Assembly (NCBI RefSeq): GCF_001469165.1
Contig: NZ_JABX01000021.1
Span: 41,838-105,837, forward strand
DNA length: 64,000 nucleotides
Direction: 5' to 3'
From: Thiohalocapsa sp. ML1
GTDB lineage: Bacteria; Pseudomonadota; Gammaproteobacteria; Chromatiales; Chromatiaceae
This document shows positions 28,329 through 36,846 of the stretch, one piece after another (position 1 is the first letter of the stretch; the number at the start of each line of letters is the position of its first letter). A program made the translations under genes and the position numbers. Under the pieces are notes generated by a model that was not told the DNA's origin, did no database searches, and worked only from the letters and a program-made list of their open reading frames with translations.

Positions 28329-28351
28329 TATACTCTGTTGCGGATTCGCAA
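28329..28351 (+). promoter_or_regulatory. Candidate -10 box and TTGCG-N4-CGCAA palindrome
   Basis: TATACT at 28329-28334, close before a perfect inverted repeat TTGCG GATT CGCAA at 28338-28351, lies 31-53 bases before the lytic transglycosylase start in an AT-rich divergent region. The palindrome would overlap the transcription start if TATACT is the -10 box. No good -35 box was found. Confidence 0.3.
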
Positions 28352-28381
28352 CTATACCTAAGCGGCTCAGGGGTATCCCGT

Positions 28382-29152
28382 ATGCGTGCTGTCGCCAATA
28401 CCGGAACGACTGCCGGTGTCCGCTCCGGGCGGCGCCGCTTGCGGATGTGGTCCGCGGCCTGGGTCATTGCCGGCGCCGTTGCGTGGCCCTGTTCCGCGGA
28501 CGTGTTCAAGTACGTCGACAAGGACGGCAACGTCTACTTTTCCGATGAGCCGCTGTCGGGCTCGCACCTGAGGCTGGAGTGGAAACGCACGTCGAAGCGC
28601 CTGGTGGCGGAGAACAAGGAGCAGTCGGCGGCGCTCCGGCAGCGCCAGGAAGAGGCCATGGCGCGGGTGGAGGCCAAGCTCAATGTCGGCTCCTTGAGCG
28701 TCACCGCCGCGCGCCCCGCGGCGCCGGTGAGCGGCTCAATGTCGGTTCGGCGCGCCCGCTACCAGGACCTGATCGAGGCCAATGCCGCGCGCTACAACCT
28801 GAGCCCGGCGCTGCTGCATGCCGTGATACGCACCGAGTCCGCTTACCAGGCGAACGCGCAGTCGCACGCCGGCGCGTGCGGGCTGATGCAGTTGATGCCG
28901 GGTACGGCCGCGCGCTTTCGCGTGAGCAACATCTGGGATCCGGCCGAGAACATCCGCGGCGGCTCGGCCTATCTGCGCTTCCTGCTGGATCACTTCGACG
29001 GCGACCTGCGCCTGGCGCTCGCCGGCTATAACGCGGGCGAGGGCGCGGTCAAGAAATTCAATAACCAGATTCCTCCCTATCGGGAGACGCAGAACTATGT
29101 GCGCAAGGTGCTGCGGCACCTCGCGGCCGAGCGGCTGGCACATCGCTCCTGA
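28382..29152 (+). CDS. Lytic transglycosylase with N-terminal DUF4124 domain
   Basis: Periplasmic peptidoglycan lytic enzyme. Of 256 residues, the signal peptide runs to about 39 (cleavage near CSA-DV). A DUF4124-like segment follows (VFKYVDKDGNVYFSDEP, 41-57), then a charged helix, and an SLT domain from about 125. The catalytic glutamate is E152 in AVIRTESAY. Supporting motifs are GLMQLMPGTAARF, NIRGGSAYLRFLLD and ALAGYNAGEGAV. The ATG was chosen as it fits the signal peptide. Confidence 0.93.
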   Translation: MRAVANTGTTAGVRSGRRRLRMWSAAWVIAGAVAWPCSADVFKYVDKDGNVYFSDEPLSGSHLRLEWKRTSKRLVAENKEQSAALRQRQEEAMARVEAKLNVGSLSVTAARPAAPVSGSMSVRRARYQDLIEANAARYNLSPALLHAVIRTESAYQANAQSHAGACGLMQLMPGTAARFRVSNIWDPAENIRGGSAYLRFLLDHFDGDLRLALAGYNAGEGAVKKFNNQIPPYRETQNYVRKVLRHLAAERLAHRS

Positions 29153-29197
29153 GCACGAGCGCCCGCATCGGGCCTGCCGCCGCGGGCTCCGTCGTAG

Positions 29198-29243
29198 CCA
29201 GGGCTTCCAGCCCTGGTGGCGTCAGGCCAGGATGTGGCCTGAC
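29198..29243. repeat. Two adjacent REP-like hairpins
   Basis: CCAGGGCT-TCC-AGCCCTGG (29198-29216) followed at once by GTCAGGCCA-GGATG-TGGCCTGAC (29221-29243). Paired palindromes of this size after a stop codon resemble REP/BIME elements. They lie between convergent genes (lytic transglycosylase and DUF1631 protein). Confidence 0.6.
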
Positions 29244-29299
29244 TGCGCAGGCGGCAGGTGCGTTGATCGGCGTTGCGATCAAGACGGGGGCGGTTGCCA

Positions 29300-29364
29300 G
29301 TCGGGTTCGATCCCGATCTCGATTTCGATACCGATCCCTGGTCGTTGTTGAACCGGTTCCTTAT
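29300..29364. repeat. Interspersed repeat family 2 copy (hexamers plus GAACCGGTTC end)
   Basis: GTTCGATCCCGATCTCGATT and further GATnnC hexamers (29307-29336), ending in CGTTGTTGAACCGGTTCCTTA. The right end is the reverse complement of the GGAACCGTTCAAAAACAACTG motif seen near 33.9, 46.7, 51.0, 52.4 and 55.7 kb. It lies between two convergent genes. Confidence 0.7.
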
Positions 29365-29393
29365 GGCGGTGGCGGCAGCGTGACGGTGGGATC

Positions 29394-31724
29394 CTAGCCC
29401 GCGTCGGTGGACGCCGCGGCATCGCCCGGCGTTTCTCGGCCGGTCGGCGGCGTAGCGTTGCCGGTGGGGTTCGGTGCGGCGGCAACGGCGCCGGCAGCAT
29501 CGGCCGCGCCAATCTCGTCTTGGTTCAGGGCCTTGCGGATGGAGACGAGCGCCCGCTCGATGAACGGATGCTGCTGCTTGGGGATCACGCGCGCCTGGCC
29601 CGACAAGACCTCGCGGGCGAGCTCGCGCAGCGTCTTCACCTCGGCCTGCATGCCGGCTCGGTCTACGAACATGCAGGTGGACGTGAGCAGGCTCATCCAG
29701 GACAGCTTGACGCGCTTCGGTTGGGGGCTTGAGGCGTCCTTGAGTTCGAACCAGGTCCCGAACTTGGTTTTGCGCAGGCGCTCGATCATCGCGCGCTCTT
29801 CGTCGTCAAGATCGGTCTCGTCGCTGTCGTCGACGATGGCGCGCATGTAGCTCGCGGTGGATGGCCCCTCGACGCCGGCCTCGCGGCTGCTGCTGTCCTC
29901 GTCGCCGCGGTTGCGCCACGCGCGCGGGTCGTCCAGCAGCGCATTGACGCGCTCCAGCACGGCGTAATTGTGGCTGCCCAGGGTACGCATGGCGTCTTGA
30001 ATGCGCGCGCGCAGCCCCGGCAGGCCGGGCAGGCGTCGCTCCAGGGCGGCGTCGCCCAGGTTCGGCTCGAGCAGCTCGACGAGCTGCCGTGCAACGTCGA
30101 CGGCGTCGGCCCAGGCCTCGGTCTGCTCGGGGTTGTCGTTGCGCAGTTGGATGAAGGCGAGGTAATCGAGCCAGTTCTGGCGCAGGAACAACAGCAACGG
30201 CCGCGGCAGCTCGCGACCCTGCGTCAGCCCCTGGACTTCCTTGGCCGCGCACTGGCGAGCGAGCTGCAAACGCTCACGCCCCCGCGCGGCCTCGGTGGTG
30301 CGCCGCTCCATGGTGTCGGTGCGCTTGCGCTGCTCGGCGACGATCCCGTCGAAGTAGTCCAGCAGCTCATCGAACAGCGCGACGTCGTCGCTGAACTCCT
30401 GCAACACCCGATCGACGATGCGCTGGATGTGCGGATAGATGCCGCGGTTCGGGTGCGTTTCTTCCATCCACAGGCTGCCGGCCTCGACCATCTCGTTGAG
30501 CAGGCGGCGGGCGGGATGCTCGCTGTTGGTCAATAGGCGCCGATCGATCAGCGCGAGCTTGAGATACGGCGTGTGCAGATGGCTGATCAGCGCCTTCGCT
30601 GAGTTGGGCAGCACCGGGTCGTTCAGCATGTACTCGAACAGCAGGCCGATGAGATCGATGAGCCCCGCATCCACCGGCGCCAGCTTGTCGCGGTCCAGGG
30701 CGTCGAGCACCTGCTCGCGCTCGTTCTCCAACGCCTCCTTGACGCGGCCGACGAAGCGCTCGTCGAGCTGCATCTCGCCGCTGCCGCCGGCGCCCGGCGG
30801 CGGCGCCGTCGCGTTGCGCTCTTGCGGCAGCTTGTCGAACGCCGAGATCACCTGTGACCTGCTCACCGGCGCCTGGGCCGGGCCGGCGGCCTTGCTGCCC
30901 GGACGGCGCCGCGCCATCAGATCGATGATGTCGTCGAACAGCTCCCCGCCCAAAGAGGCCGTGTCTTCCGCGCGGCCGTCGCCTGGCTCGCGGGTCCCGC
31001 CGCGCTCTTCCTGCTCCGCGCGCTCGCGGATCTCGCGCTCGCGCGCCTTCTTGACGCTGACGGGCTTGATGTGTGGCAGCACGCCGTCGTCGCGCAGCAG
31101 CTCGTTCATCTGGTGGTAGATGCGCTGCACGTCGCGCATCAGGACGCGGTCGAACAGGGCGTAAAGCACGATCTTGACCTTGACGTCCACATCGATCGGA
31201 CGCATCGCGGCGCGCATCGCGTGTACCAGTTGGTGCGGGCCGCCAACGATCTCGGAGTCCTTGATCTTCTTGCCGTCACTGATGACGGCGAGCCGCTGGC
31301 TCAGCGCGTACAGCTCCGGAAAGCAGTTTGCGTTGGCCTTGATAATGATGTTCTCGCAGGCGACGGACTCCTCCATGTCGTCCGGAGCGATCAGCGACAG
31401 CTCGGCGACGGCCTTCGTGCCCGCCTGCCCATGCGTCTGCGGCGCCGCATCGCCAAGCGCCGTGAAACCGCGCGCGACCTCCTCGACGAAGGTCCGGATC
31501 AGCGCATTGCGCCCGTGGTTGATGTGCGACATGGCCTCGAAGAAACGGCCCTGCACGGTATTGGACTCCGCCCGCTCCGCGAAGTCCAAGAGCGCCTCGC
31601 CGGCCTGGTCCAGCAGCACGACGATGCGCTGGCCGCAGTACTCCAGCAACGGGCCGCGGCAGCGCGCCAGCGCGGCCGCGTACTGGGCTGCTTTGGCGGG
31701 CTGGCTGCTGGCTGCTGGCGTCAT
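29394..31724 (-). CDS. DUF1631 family protein
   Basis: A 776-residue, mainly alpha-helical cytosolic protein covering the full DUF1631 length. Recognisable segments are LLDQAGEALLDFAERAES near the N-terminus, ELSLIAPDDMEESVACENII, ALSQRLAVISDGK, LYALFDRVLMRDVQRIYHQMN, and the C-terminal PKRVKLSWMSLLTSTCMFVDR. There is no signal peptide or membrane segment, and the first and last 40 residues are Ala/Thr/Gly-rich. The family is widespread in beta/gammaproteobacteria without a settled function. A 72-residue gene lies 68 bases upstream on the same strand. Confidence 0.85.
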   Translation of the reverse strand: MTPAASSQPAKAAQYAAALARCRGPLLEYCGQRIVVLLDQAGEALLDFAERAESNTVQGRFFEAMSHINHGRNALIRTFVEEVARGFTALGDAAPQTHGQAGTKAVAELSLIAPDDMEESVACENIIIKANANCFPELYALSQRLAVISDGKKIKDSEIVGGPHQLVHAMRAAMRPIDVDVKVKIVLYALFDRVLMRDVQRIYHQMNELLRDDGVLPHIKPVSVKKAREREIRERAEQEERGGTREPGDGRAEDTASLGGELFDDIIDLMARRRPGSKAAGPAQAPVSRSQVISAFDKLPQERNATAPPPGAGGSGEMQLDERFVGRVKEALENEREQVLDALDRDKLAPVDAGLIDLIGLLFEYMLNDPVLPNSAKALISHLHTPYLKLALIDRRLLTNSEHPARRLLNEMVEAGSLWMEETHPNRGIYPHIQRIVDRVLQEFSDDVALFDELLDYFDGIVAEQRKRTDTMERRTTEAARGRERLQLARQCAAKEVQGLTQGRELPRPLLLFLRQNWLDYLAFIQLRNDNPEQTEAWADAVDVARQLVELLEPNLGDAALERRLPGLPGLRARIQDAMRTLGSHNYAVLERVNALLDDPRAWRNRGDEDSSSREAGVEGPSTASYMRAIVDDSDETDLDDEERAMIERLRKTKFGTWFELKDASSPQPKRVKLSWMSLLTSTCMFVDRAGMQAEVKTLRELAREVLSGQARVIPKQQHPFIERALVSIRKALNQDEIGAADAAGAVAAAPNPTGNATPPTGRETPGDAAASTDAG

Positions 31725-31792
31725 GGGTGGACGTGCCGGGCGTGGCTCGACGCGGTGGCGAAGCGGGCGGGCCGTTGCTGCGGCGGAGCCTG

Positions 31793-32011
31793 TCAGTCTT
31801 CGCCGATCACGCGCGCATCGCGCGGTGTCGACAACAGCCGCTCCGCCTCACCCTGTTGGCTCGCGAAGATGAGCCGGTAGTCGCCATCGTCTTCTGCGGC
31901 CCGTTCCCCGCGCAGGTTGCGCACGAGGGTGCGTGCCTCTTGGTAGCGGTCCTTCGTGTCGATGTAGGTCAGCTCCAGCTTCGGAGAGACGCGGTAGACG
32001 AAATACGGCAT
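31793..32011 (-). CDS. Small conserved hypothetical protein (72 aa)
   Basis: Starts MPYFVYRVSPKLELTYID, then YQEARTLVRNLRGER and DYRLIFASQQGEAERLLS. It has the look of a small alpha/beta protein with a basic helix and no membrane segment. Similar short proteins beginning MPYFV(F/Y)RV occur in gammaproteobacteria as far as I recall. It precedes the DUF1631 gene by 68 bases on the same strand and is likely in one transcript with it. Codon use and GC match the surroundings, supporting a real gene. Function unknown. Confidence 0.65.
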   Translation of the reverse strand: MPYFVYRVSPKLELTYIDTKDRYQEARTLVRNLRGERAAEDDGDYRLIFASQQGEAERLLSTPRDARVIGED

Positions 32012-32554
32012 GGCTATAACCTCGGGCGAAGGAACAGGCCGGCGCGCACGCTGTGGCTTGGCTCACCCCGCAAAGCGCGACGGTGCGTTTGGCGACGCGC
32101 CAAGGCACCCGTCGCATACCGACGACGAATCTGCTCGGCTTTTCGCAGAATCACCACCGAAAAGCAAGGCGCGACGGTTTGCGGGCCGGATTCCCGACAG
32201 CGCGGACAACTTCGTTACTACCCCGGTCCTGCCCAAGAATCTGCTAGCCCCGCCATAGGAAAATCCTGGGAAATCCATTATTGCGCTTATGGTAAGGTCC
32301 GGGGCGATTTTCCTTGGTGGCTCGCGGGTGCAGACTCGCCAAAGCCGGCGCTGCGGCGACGATGTCCTCGGCACATCGCCCCGATCCGGCGAATAACCAG
32401 CCGCTCGATGGCCAAGCTGCCGCGTCCCGCTGCCGGGCTCGCCGTTGCCCGGGTGCCGCCGCCGGCCTGCGGCGTCCGCCGGGCCGCGCAGCAGCCGGGT
32501 CCATCAGATGCCACCGGCGTCGGCGTCGTCCATCGACAACACTTGAGGCAAAGC
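32012..32554. other. 543-bp region without a supported gene, upstream of sat
   Basis: Lies between the small minus-strand gene and sat. No frame matches a known protein. The GC content is lower in about 32100-32320, including AATCCATTATTGCGCTTATGG near 32275, so promoters for sat and the divergent gene are probably here. No repeat of the window's families is present. Confidence 0.5.
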
Positions 32555-33745
32555 ATGATCAAACCCGTTGGCTCCGAAGAACTCAAGCCACTATTTGTAT
32601 ACGATCCCGAGCGCCACCATGCGCTGATGCACGAGGCGCAGGGGTTGCCCGCGATCACCATCAGCTCCCAGGCGGCGGGCAACGCCGTGATGATGGGCGG
32701 CGGCTACTTCTCGCCGCTCACCGGCTTCATGAGCGTGGCCGACGCCGTGAGCGTGGCCGAGGGCATGCGGACCACCGACGGCATGTTCTTCCCCGTGCCC
32801 GTTCTGTGCCTGGTGGCGGACGTGGCGGCCATCGGCGACGCGCGGCGCATCGCGCTGCGCGACCCGAATATGGAAGGCGAGCCGGTGCTCGCGATCATGG
32901 ACGTCGACGCCATCGAGGAGGTGTCGGAGGAGCAGATGGCACTGCTGACCGAGCGCGTCTACGGCACGCTGGACGGCGAGCATCCCGGCGTGGCCGCCTT
33001 CAACGGCCAGGGCCGCATCGCCCTGTCCGGCAGCATCGAGGTGCTGCACTTCTCGTACTTCCAGGACGACTTCCCGGACACCTTCCGCACCGCGGTGGAG
33101 ATCCGGCACGAGATCGCCGAGCGCGGCTGGCAGCGCGTGGTGGCCTTCCAGACCCGCAACCCGATGCACCTCGCCCACGAGGAGCTCTGCCACATGGCCA
33201 TGGAGCGCCTGGAGTGCGACGGCCTGGTCATCCACATGCTGCTCGGCAAGCTCAAGCCCGGCGACATCCCCGCACCTGTGCGCGACGCGGCCATCCGCAA
33301 GATGGTGGAGCTGTACTTCCCGCCCAACAGCGCCATGGTTACCGGCTACGGCTTCGACATGCTCTACGCCGGCCCGCGCGAGGCGGTGCTGCACGCCTAC
33401 TTCCGCCAGAACATGGGCGCGACGCACTTCATCATCGGCCGCGATCACGCCGGCGTCGGCGACTACTACGGCCCCTTCGATGCGCAGACCATCTTCGACA
33501 CCGAGGTGCCTGAGAACGCGCTCGACATCGAGATCTTCCGCGCCGACCACACCGCGTACTCCAAGAAGCTCAACAAGGTGGTAATGATGTCCGAGGCGCC
33601 GGACCACACCAAGGAGGACTTCGTGCTGCTCTCCGGCACCAAGGTGCGCGAGATGCTCGGCCAGGGCATCGCCCCGCCGCCGGAATTCAGCCGGCCGGAG
33701 GTGGCGAAGATCCTGATGGACTACTACCAGTCGCTGGACGCCTGA
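32555..33745 (+). CDS. sat: Sulfate adenylyltransferase (ATP sulfurylase), homo-oligomeric type
   Basis: Interconverts ATP plus sulfate with APS plus pyrophosphate. In sulfur oxidisers this type runs in the ATP-forming direction after APS reductase. The start MIKPVGSEELKPLFV is preceded by GAGG; the product has 396 residues. The nucleotide-binding QTRNPMHLAHE (HxxH) is at 199-209, with VIHMLLGKLKPGD and FIIGRDHAGVGDYYGPFDAQ following. It is the single-chain dissimilatory-type enzyme, not CysD/CysN. No aprBA or cys genes are adjacent. A hairpin repeat follows 11 bases after the stop. Confidence 0.96.
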   Translation: MIKPVGSEELKPLFVYDPERHHALMHEAQGLPAITISSQAAGNAVMMGGGYFSPLTGFMSVADAVSVAEGMRTTDGMFFPVPVLCLVADVAAIGDARRIALRDPNMEGEPVLAIMDVDAIEEVSEEQMALLTERVYGTLDGEHPGVAAFNGQGRIALSGSIEVLHFSYFQDDFPDTFRTAVEIRHEIAERGWQRVVAFQTRNPMHLAHEELCHMAMERLECDGLVIHMLLGKLKPGDIPAPVRDAAIRKMVELYFPPNSAMVTGYGFDMLYAGPREAVLHAYFRQNMGATHFIIGRDHAGVGDYYGPFDAQTIFDTEVPENALDIEIFRADHTAYSKKLNKVVMMSEAPDHTKEDFVLLSGTKVREMLGQGIAPPPEFSRPEVAKILMDYYQSLDA

Positions 33746-33756
33746 GCCGGGGCTGG

Positions 33757-33807
33757 GGGCCGAGGGCCGAGGGCCGAGGGAGCCCGCCTCGGCCCTCGGG
33801 GCTTGGT
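33757..33807. repeat. Heptamer hairpin core (family 1, copy H)
   Basis: GGCCGAG heptamers (33757-33780) followed by the opposing CCTCGGCCCTCGG arm (33788-33799) just after sat. Only the hairpin core of family 1 is present, without the TAGATTGCTTG left end; family 2 sequence follows directly. Confidence 0.75.
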
Positions 33808-33839
33808 TCGACAACGGGTGGGTTGCGCGAGGCTGCGCA

Positions 33840-33952
33840 ATCCGCCTTCGAGTTCGATCCCGATTTCGATTTCGATTTCGGGTCCGACGAACGGGTGGCG
33901 GAGCTTGGGTGGCGGAGATGAGGTGGATCAGTTGTTGTTGAACGGTTCCTAA
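33840..33952. repeat. Interspersed repeat family 2 copy upstream of SLC13 gene
   Basis: GTTCGATCCCGATTTCGATT hexamers (33853-33880), then GACGAACGGGTGGCGGAGCT, TGGGTGGCGGAGATGAGGTG and the end motif CAGTTGTTGTTGAACGGTTC + CTAA (33929-33952). The end sits directly against the AAGGGG ribosome binding site of the next gene. Confidence 0.8.
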
Positions 33953-33961
33953 GGGGTGGGC

Positions 33962-35461
33962 ATGCCGCGTGTCAGCATCGCGGAGATCGGGCTGCTGCTC
34001 GGTCCCATGCTTGGGCTCGGCGTCTGGCTGCTGCTGGTCCCCGACGTCGCCGGGCTGTCGCCCGCGGGTCGCGCGACGGCTGCCGTTGCCGTCTGGATGG
34101 CCGCATGGTGGCTCACCGAGGCCGTTCCGCTGGCGGCAACGGCCCTGCTGCCGGTGGTGCTGTTCCCGTTGCTCGGCATTGCGGACATGCGCGCGGCGAC
34201 GGCGCCCTATGCCAACCCGCTGATCTTTCTCTTCCTCGGCGGCTTTCTGCTCGGCCTGGCGGTGCAGCGCTTCGGGCTGCACCGGCGCATTGCGCTGTGG
34301 ATTCTGCTGCGGGTCGGCACCAGCCCGCGCGCCCTCGTGGGCGGTTTCATGCTGGTCTCGGCGCTGCTCAGCATGTGGATCAGCAACACCGCGACGGCCA
34401 TCGTCATGCTGCCCATCGGTGTCAGCGTGCTGCAGCTCCTGTCGGAGCAGGGCGGGGCCGACGGTGACGCCCACGCTGTGCCCAGGGGCGACTTCGGCAC
34501 GGCGTTGGTGCTCGGCATCGCCTATGCTTGCTCCATCGGCGGCACCGCGACCCTGGTGGGCACCCCGCCGAACCTGGTGCTGGCGGCCTACGTGGGCGAG
34601 CACTACGGCATGGACATCGGCATGGTCCGCTGGCTCGGCATCGGGCTGCCGCTGGTGGCCGTGCTGCTGCCGCTGACCTGGTTGTACCTCACGCGCATCG
34701 CCTTCTCGCTGCCGGCCACCCGCCTAGCGCACGGACGAGCGGTGCTGGCGGGCGAGCTTGCCCGCCTGGGCCCCATGAGCGCCGGGGAGCGGGTCACCGC
34801 CGCCGTCTTCGGGCTGACCGCCGCCGGCTGGCTGCTGCGCCCGCAGCTCGCGGCCTGGACCGGCCTGTCCGGCCTGACGGACGCCGGCATCGCCATGCTC
34901 GGGGCGCTCTTGCTATTCACGCTGCCGGCGGGACCGCGGCCGGCTCCGGGCCAGCCCCGGCCGCGGGCCTTGGATTGGGAGACCGCCAAGGCCGTACCCT
35001 GGCAGATCCTGATTCTGTTCGGCGGCGGGTTGAGCTTGGCCGCGAGCATCGCGGCGAATGGCGTGGACGGTTGGATCGGCGGCGGGCTGGAGGGCCTGGC
35101 CGGGCTGCCGGTCTGGGTGCTGACGCTCACGGTCACGGCGATGGTGGTGCTGCTGACCGAGATCACCAGCAACACGGCGGTGACGACGACGCTCATGCCG
35201 GTGCTCGCGGCCACCGCCGCGGCGACCGGCGCGCCCCCGGGCATCCTGCTCACCGCCGCGGCGCTGGCCGCCAGTTGCGCCTTCATGCTGCCGGTGGCCA
35301 CGCCGCCGAATGCCATCGTGTTCGCGTCCGGTCACGTCACAATCGGGCAGATGGCGCGCGCCGGGCTCGGGCTGAACCTGCTCGCGGTGGTGGTCGTGAC
35401 GGCGGTTGTGATGATTGGCGGGCGCCTGGATTGTTTGGGGGCTGTAAACGCTTGCGGATGA
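33962..35461 (+). CDS. SLC13/DASS family anion transporter
   Basis: Inner-membrane sodium- or proton-coupled anion symporter (sulfate, dicarboxylates or similar). About 499 residues and 11-12 hydrophobic segments. Family motifs are AVWMAAWWLTEAVPLAATAL near the N-terminus, the first SNT motif in MWISNTATAIVMLPI, GGTATLVGTPPNLV, and the second SNT-type motif ITSNTAVTTTLMPV with MLPVATPPNAIVFASG. ATG at 33962 is preferred (AAGGGG six bases upstream); GTG at 33956 is possible. Its location after sat would fit sulfate transport, but the substrate is inferred. The last ten or so residues and the TGA stop are encoded by repeat copy F. Confidence 0.88.
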   Translation: MPRVSIAEIGLLLGPMLGLGVWLLLVPDVAGLSPAGRATAAVAVWMAAWWLTEAVPLAATALLPVVLFPLLGIADMRAATAPYANPLIFLFLGGFLLGLAVQRFGLHRRIALWILLRVGTSPRALVGGFMLVSALLSMWISNTATAIVMLPIGVSVLQLLSEQGGADGDAHAVPRGDFGTALVLGIAYACSIGGTATLVGTPPNLVLAAYVGEHYGMDIGMVRWLGIGLPLVAVLLPLTWLYLTRIAFSLPATRLAHGRAVLAGELARLGPMSAGERVTAAVFGLTAAGWLLRPQLAAWTGLSGLTDAGIAMLGALLLFTLPAGPRPAPGQPRPRALDWETAKAVPWQILILFGGGLSLAASIAANGVDGWIGGGLEGLAGLPVWVLTLTVTAMVVLLTEITSNTAVTTTLMPVLAATAAATGAPPGILLTAAALAASCAFMLPVATPPNAIVFASGHVTIGQMARAGLGLNLLAVVVVTAVVMIGGRLDCLGAVNACG

Positions 35462-35546
35462 GCGGTAGGGCCGAGGGCCAAGGGCCAAGGGAGCCTTCCT
35501 CGGCCCTCGGCCCTTGGCCCTCGGCCCTTCAGCTCCGCCGCGCTAG
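35428..35546. repeat. Interspersed repeat family 1, copy F
   Basis: GGATTGTTTGGGGGCTGTAA then CGCTTGCGGATGAG, a heptamer hairpin (35467-35528), and an end GCTCCGCCGCGCTAG. Its left part codes the C-terminus and stop of the SLC13 gene on the plus strand; its terminal CTAG gives the stop codon of rlmI on the minus strand. Confidence 0.8.
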
Positions 35547-36739
35547 CCGCCCGGCAGCACCCGCAAGAACAGCGTCTTGAGATACGCCGTTTCCGGGATC
35601 GCCGGGTGCACCGGGTGATCCGGCCCTTGGCCGGCGGCGAGCAGTAACTGCACGTCCTGCTCGTTGCGGCGGGCGGCGGCCTGCACCGTGCGCAGGAAGG
35701 CGTCGCGGCTCATGTGGAAGGAGCAGCTTGAGGTGATGAGCAGACCGCCCGGCGCGAGCAGGCCCAGGCCCAGTCGGTTCAGGCGCTCGTAGGCCAGCGT
35801 GCCGTCGCGCTCGTCCTTGCGGCGCTTGATGAAGGCGGGCGGGTCCAGGATGACGCGCTCAAAGCGCGCGCCGTCGTCCTTCAGCGCCCGCAGCACCTCG
35901 AAGGCGTCGCCGTGCAGCGTGCCGATGCGCTCGCCGAGCCCGTTGCGCTCGGCGTTGGCGGCCACCTGTTGCAGCGCGCTCTCGGCGCCGTCGACGAACG
36001 TCACCTGCTCGGCGCCGTCCGCCGCCGCCCGGAGCCCCCAGGCGCCGAGATAGCAGCAGACGTCCAGCACCCGCTGTGCCGGGCCGAAGCGCCGCTGCGC
36101 GAGCCGGTTGTCGGCCTGGTCGAAGAACCAGCCGGTCTTCTGGCCGCTGGCCGGGGTCACGGCAAAGGCGAGCCCGCCCTCGTCGAGCGCGATCTCGCCG
36201 GGGTCGTCGCCGAGCATCCACTCGATGCCCTGCGTCAGCCCCTCCAGCTCGCGTACCGCGGTGTCGTTGCGCAGCACGATGTGGGTCGGGCGCAGCACCT
36301 GCTCCAGCGCCTCGATGACCAGCGGCCGCAGGCGCTCCATGCCGGCGGTGGTGAGCTGCACGGCGAGCAGGTCGCCGTAGCGGTCGACGACGAGGCCGGG
36401 CAGGCCGTCGCCCTCGCCGTGCACCAACCGGTAGAAGGGACGATCGAAGAGCTGCTCGCGCAGCGCGAGCGCGGCGTGGATGCGCTGCACCAAGAGCGTC
36501 GCGCCGATGGGCTCCGCGTGGCGGCGGCTGACGATCCGCGCGCAGATGAGCGAGCGCGGGTTCGCATAGCCGTGGCCGAGCCAGCGCCCGCGCTGCGCGA
36601 TGACCTCGACGGGCGCGCCCGGCTCCAGGTCCTTGAGCGGTGTCGCGTCCGTGTCCACCTCGTTGCTGTAGACCCAGGTGTGGCCGGCCAGCAGGCGGCG
36701 TTCCTGGTCCTTCTTGAGACGCAGTGGGACGGGTTTCAT
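35543..36739 (-). CDS. rlmI: 23S rRNA (cytosine-1962 C5) methyltransferase RlmI
   Basis: SAM-dependent rRNA methyltransferase. From the ATG at 36739 (GAGGAGA six bases upstream) the protein has 398 residues: an N-terminal PUA domain (LRLKKDQERRLLAGHTWVYSNEV), a central EEHEE-like region, and a Rossmann methyltransferase domain with VLDVCCYLGAWGLRAA (SAM motif I), VDGAESALQQ and VILDPPAFIKRRKD (the DPPAF motif), plus the catalytic-region SSCSFHMSRDAF. The stop lies in the end of repeat copy F. The gene is probably monocistronic. Confidence 0.95.
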   Translation of the reverse strand: MKPVPLRLKKDQERRLLAGHTWVYSNEVDTDATPLKDLEPGAPVEVIAQRGRWLGHGYANPRSLICARIVSRRHAEPIGATLLVQRIHAALALREQLFDRPFYRLVHGEGDGLPGLVVDRYGDLLAVQLTTAGMERLRPLVIEALEQVLRPTHIVLRNDTAVRELEGLTQGIEWMLGDDPGEIALDEGGLAFAVTPASGQKTGWFFDQADNRLAQRRFGPAQRVLDVCCYLGAWGLRAAADGAEQVTFVDGAESALQQVAANAERNGLGERIGTLHGDAFEVLRALKDDGARFERVILDPPAFIKRRKDERDGTLAYERLNRLGLGLLAPGGLLITSSCSFHMSRDAFLRTVQAAARRNEQDVQLLLAAGQGPDHPVHPAIPETAYLKTLFLRVLPGG

Positions 36740-36846
36740 GTGGGCTCTCCTCACGCTGGCCTGGGCTCGGGGTAACCCGCGAGCTTAGCCCGAAAAGGGC
36801 ACCGCTGCCGATCCGGGCCGGCCAATTCGGTGGGATTGCGCCGGGG

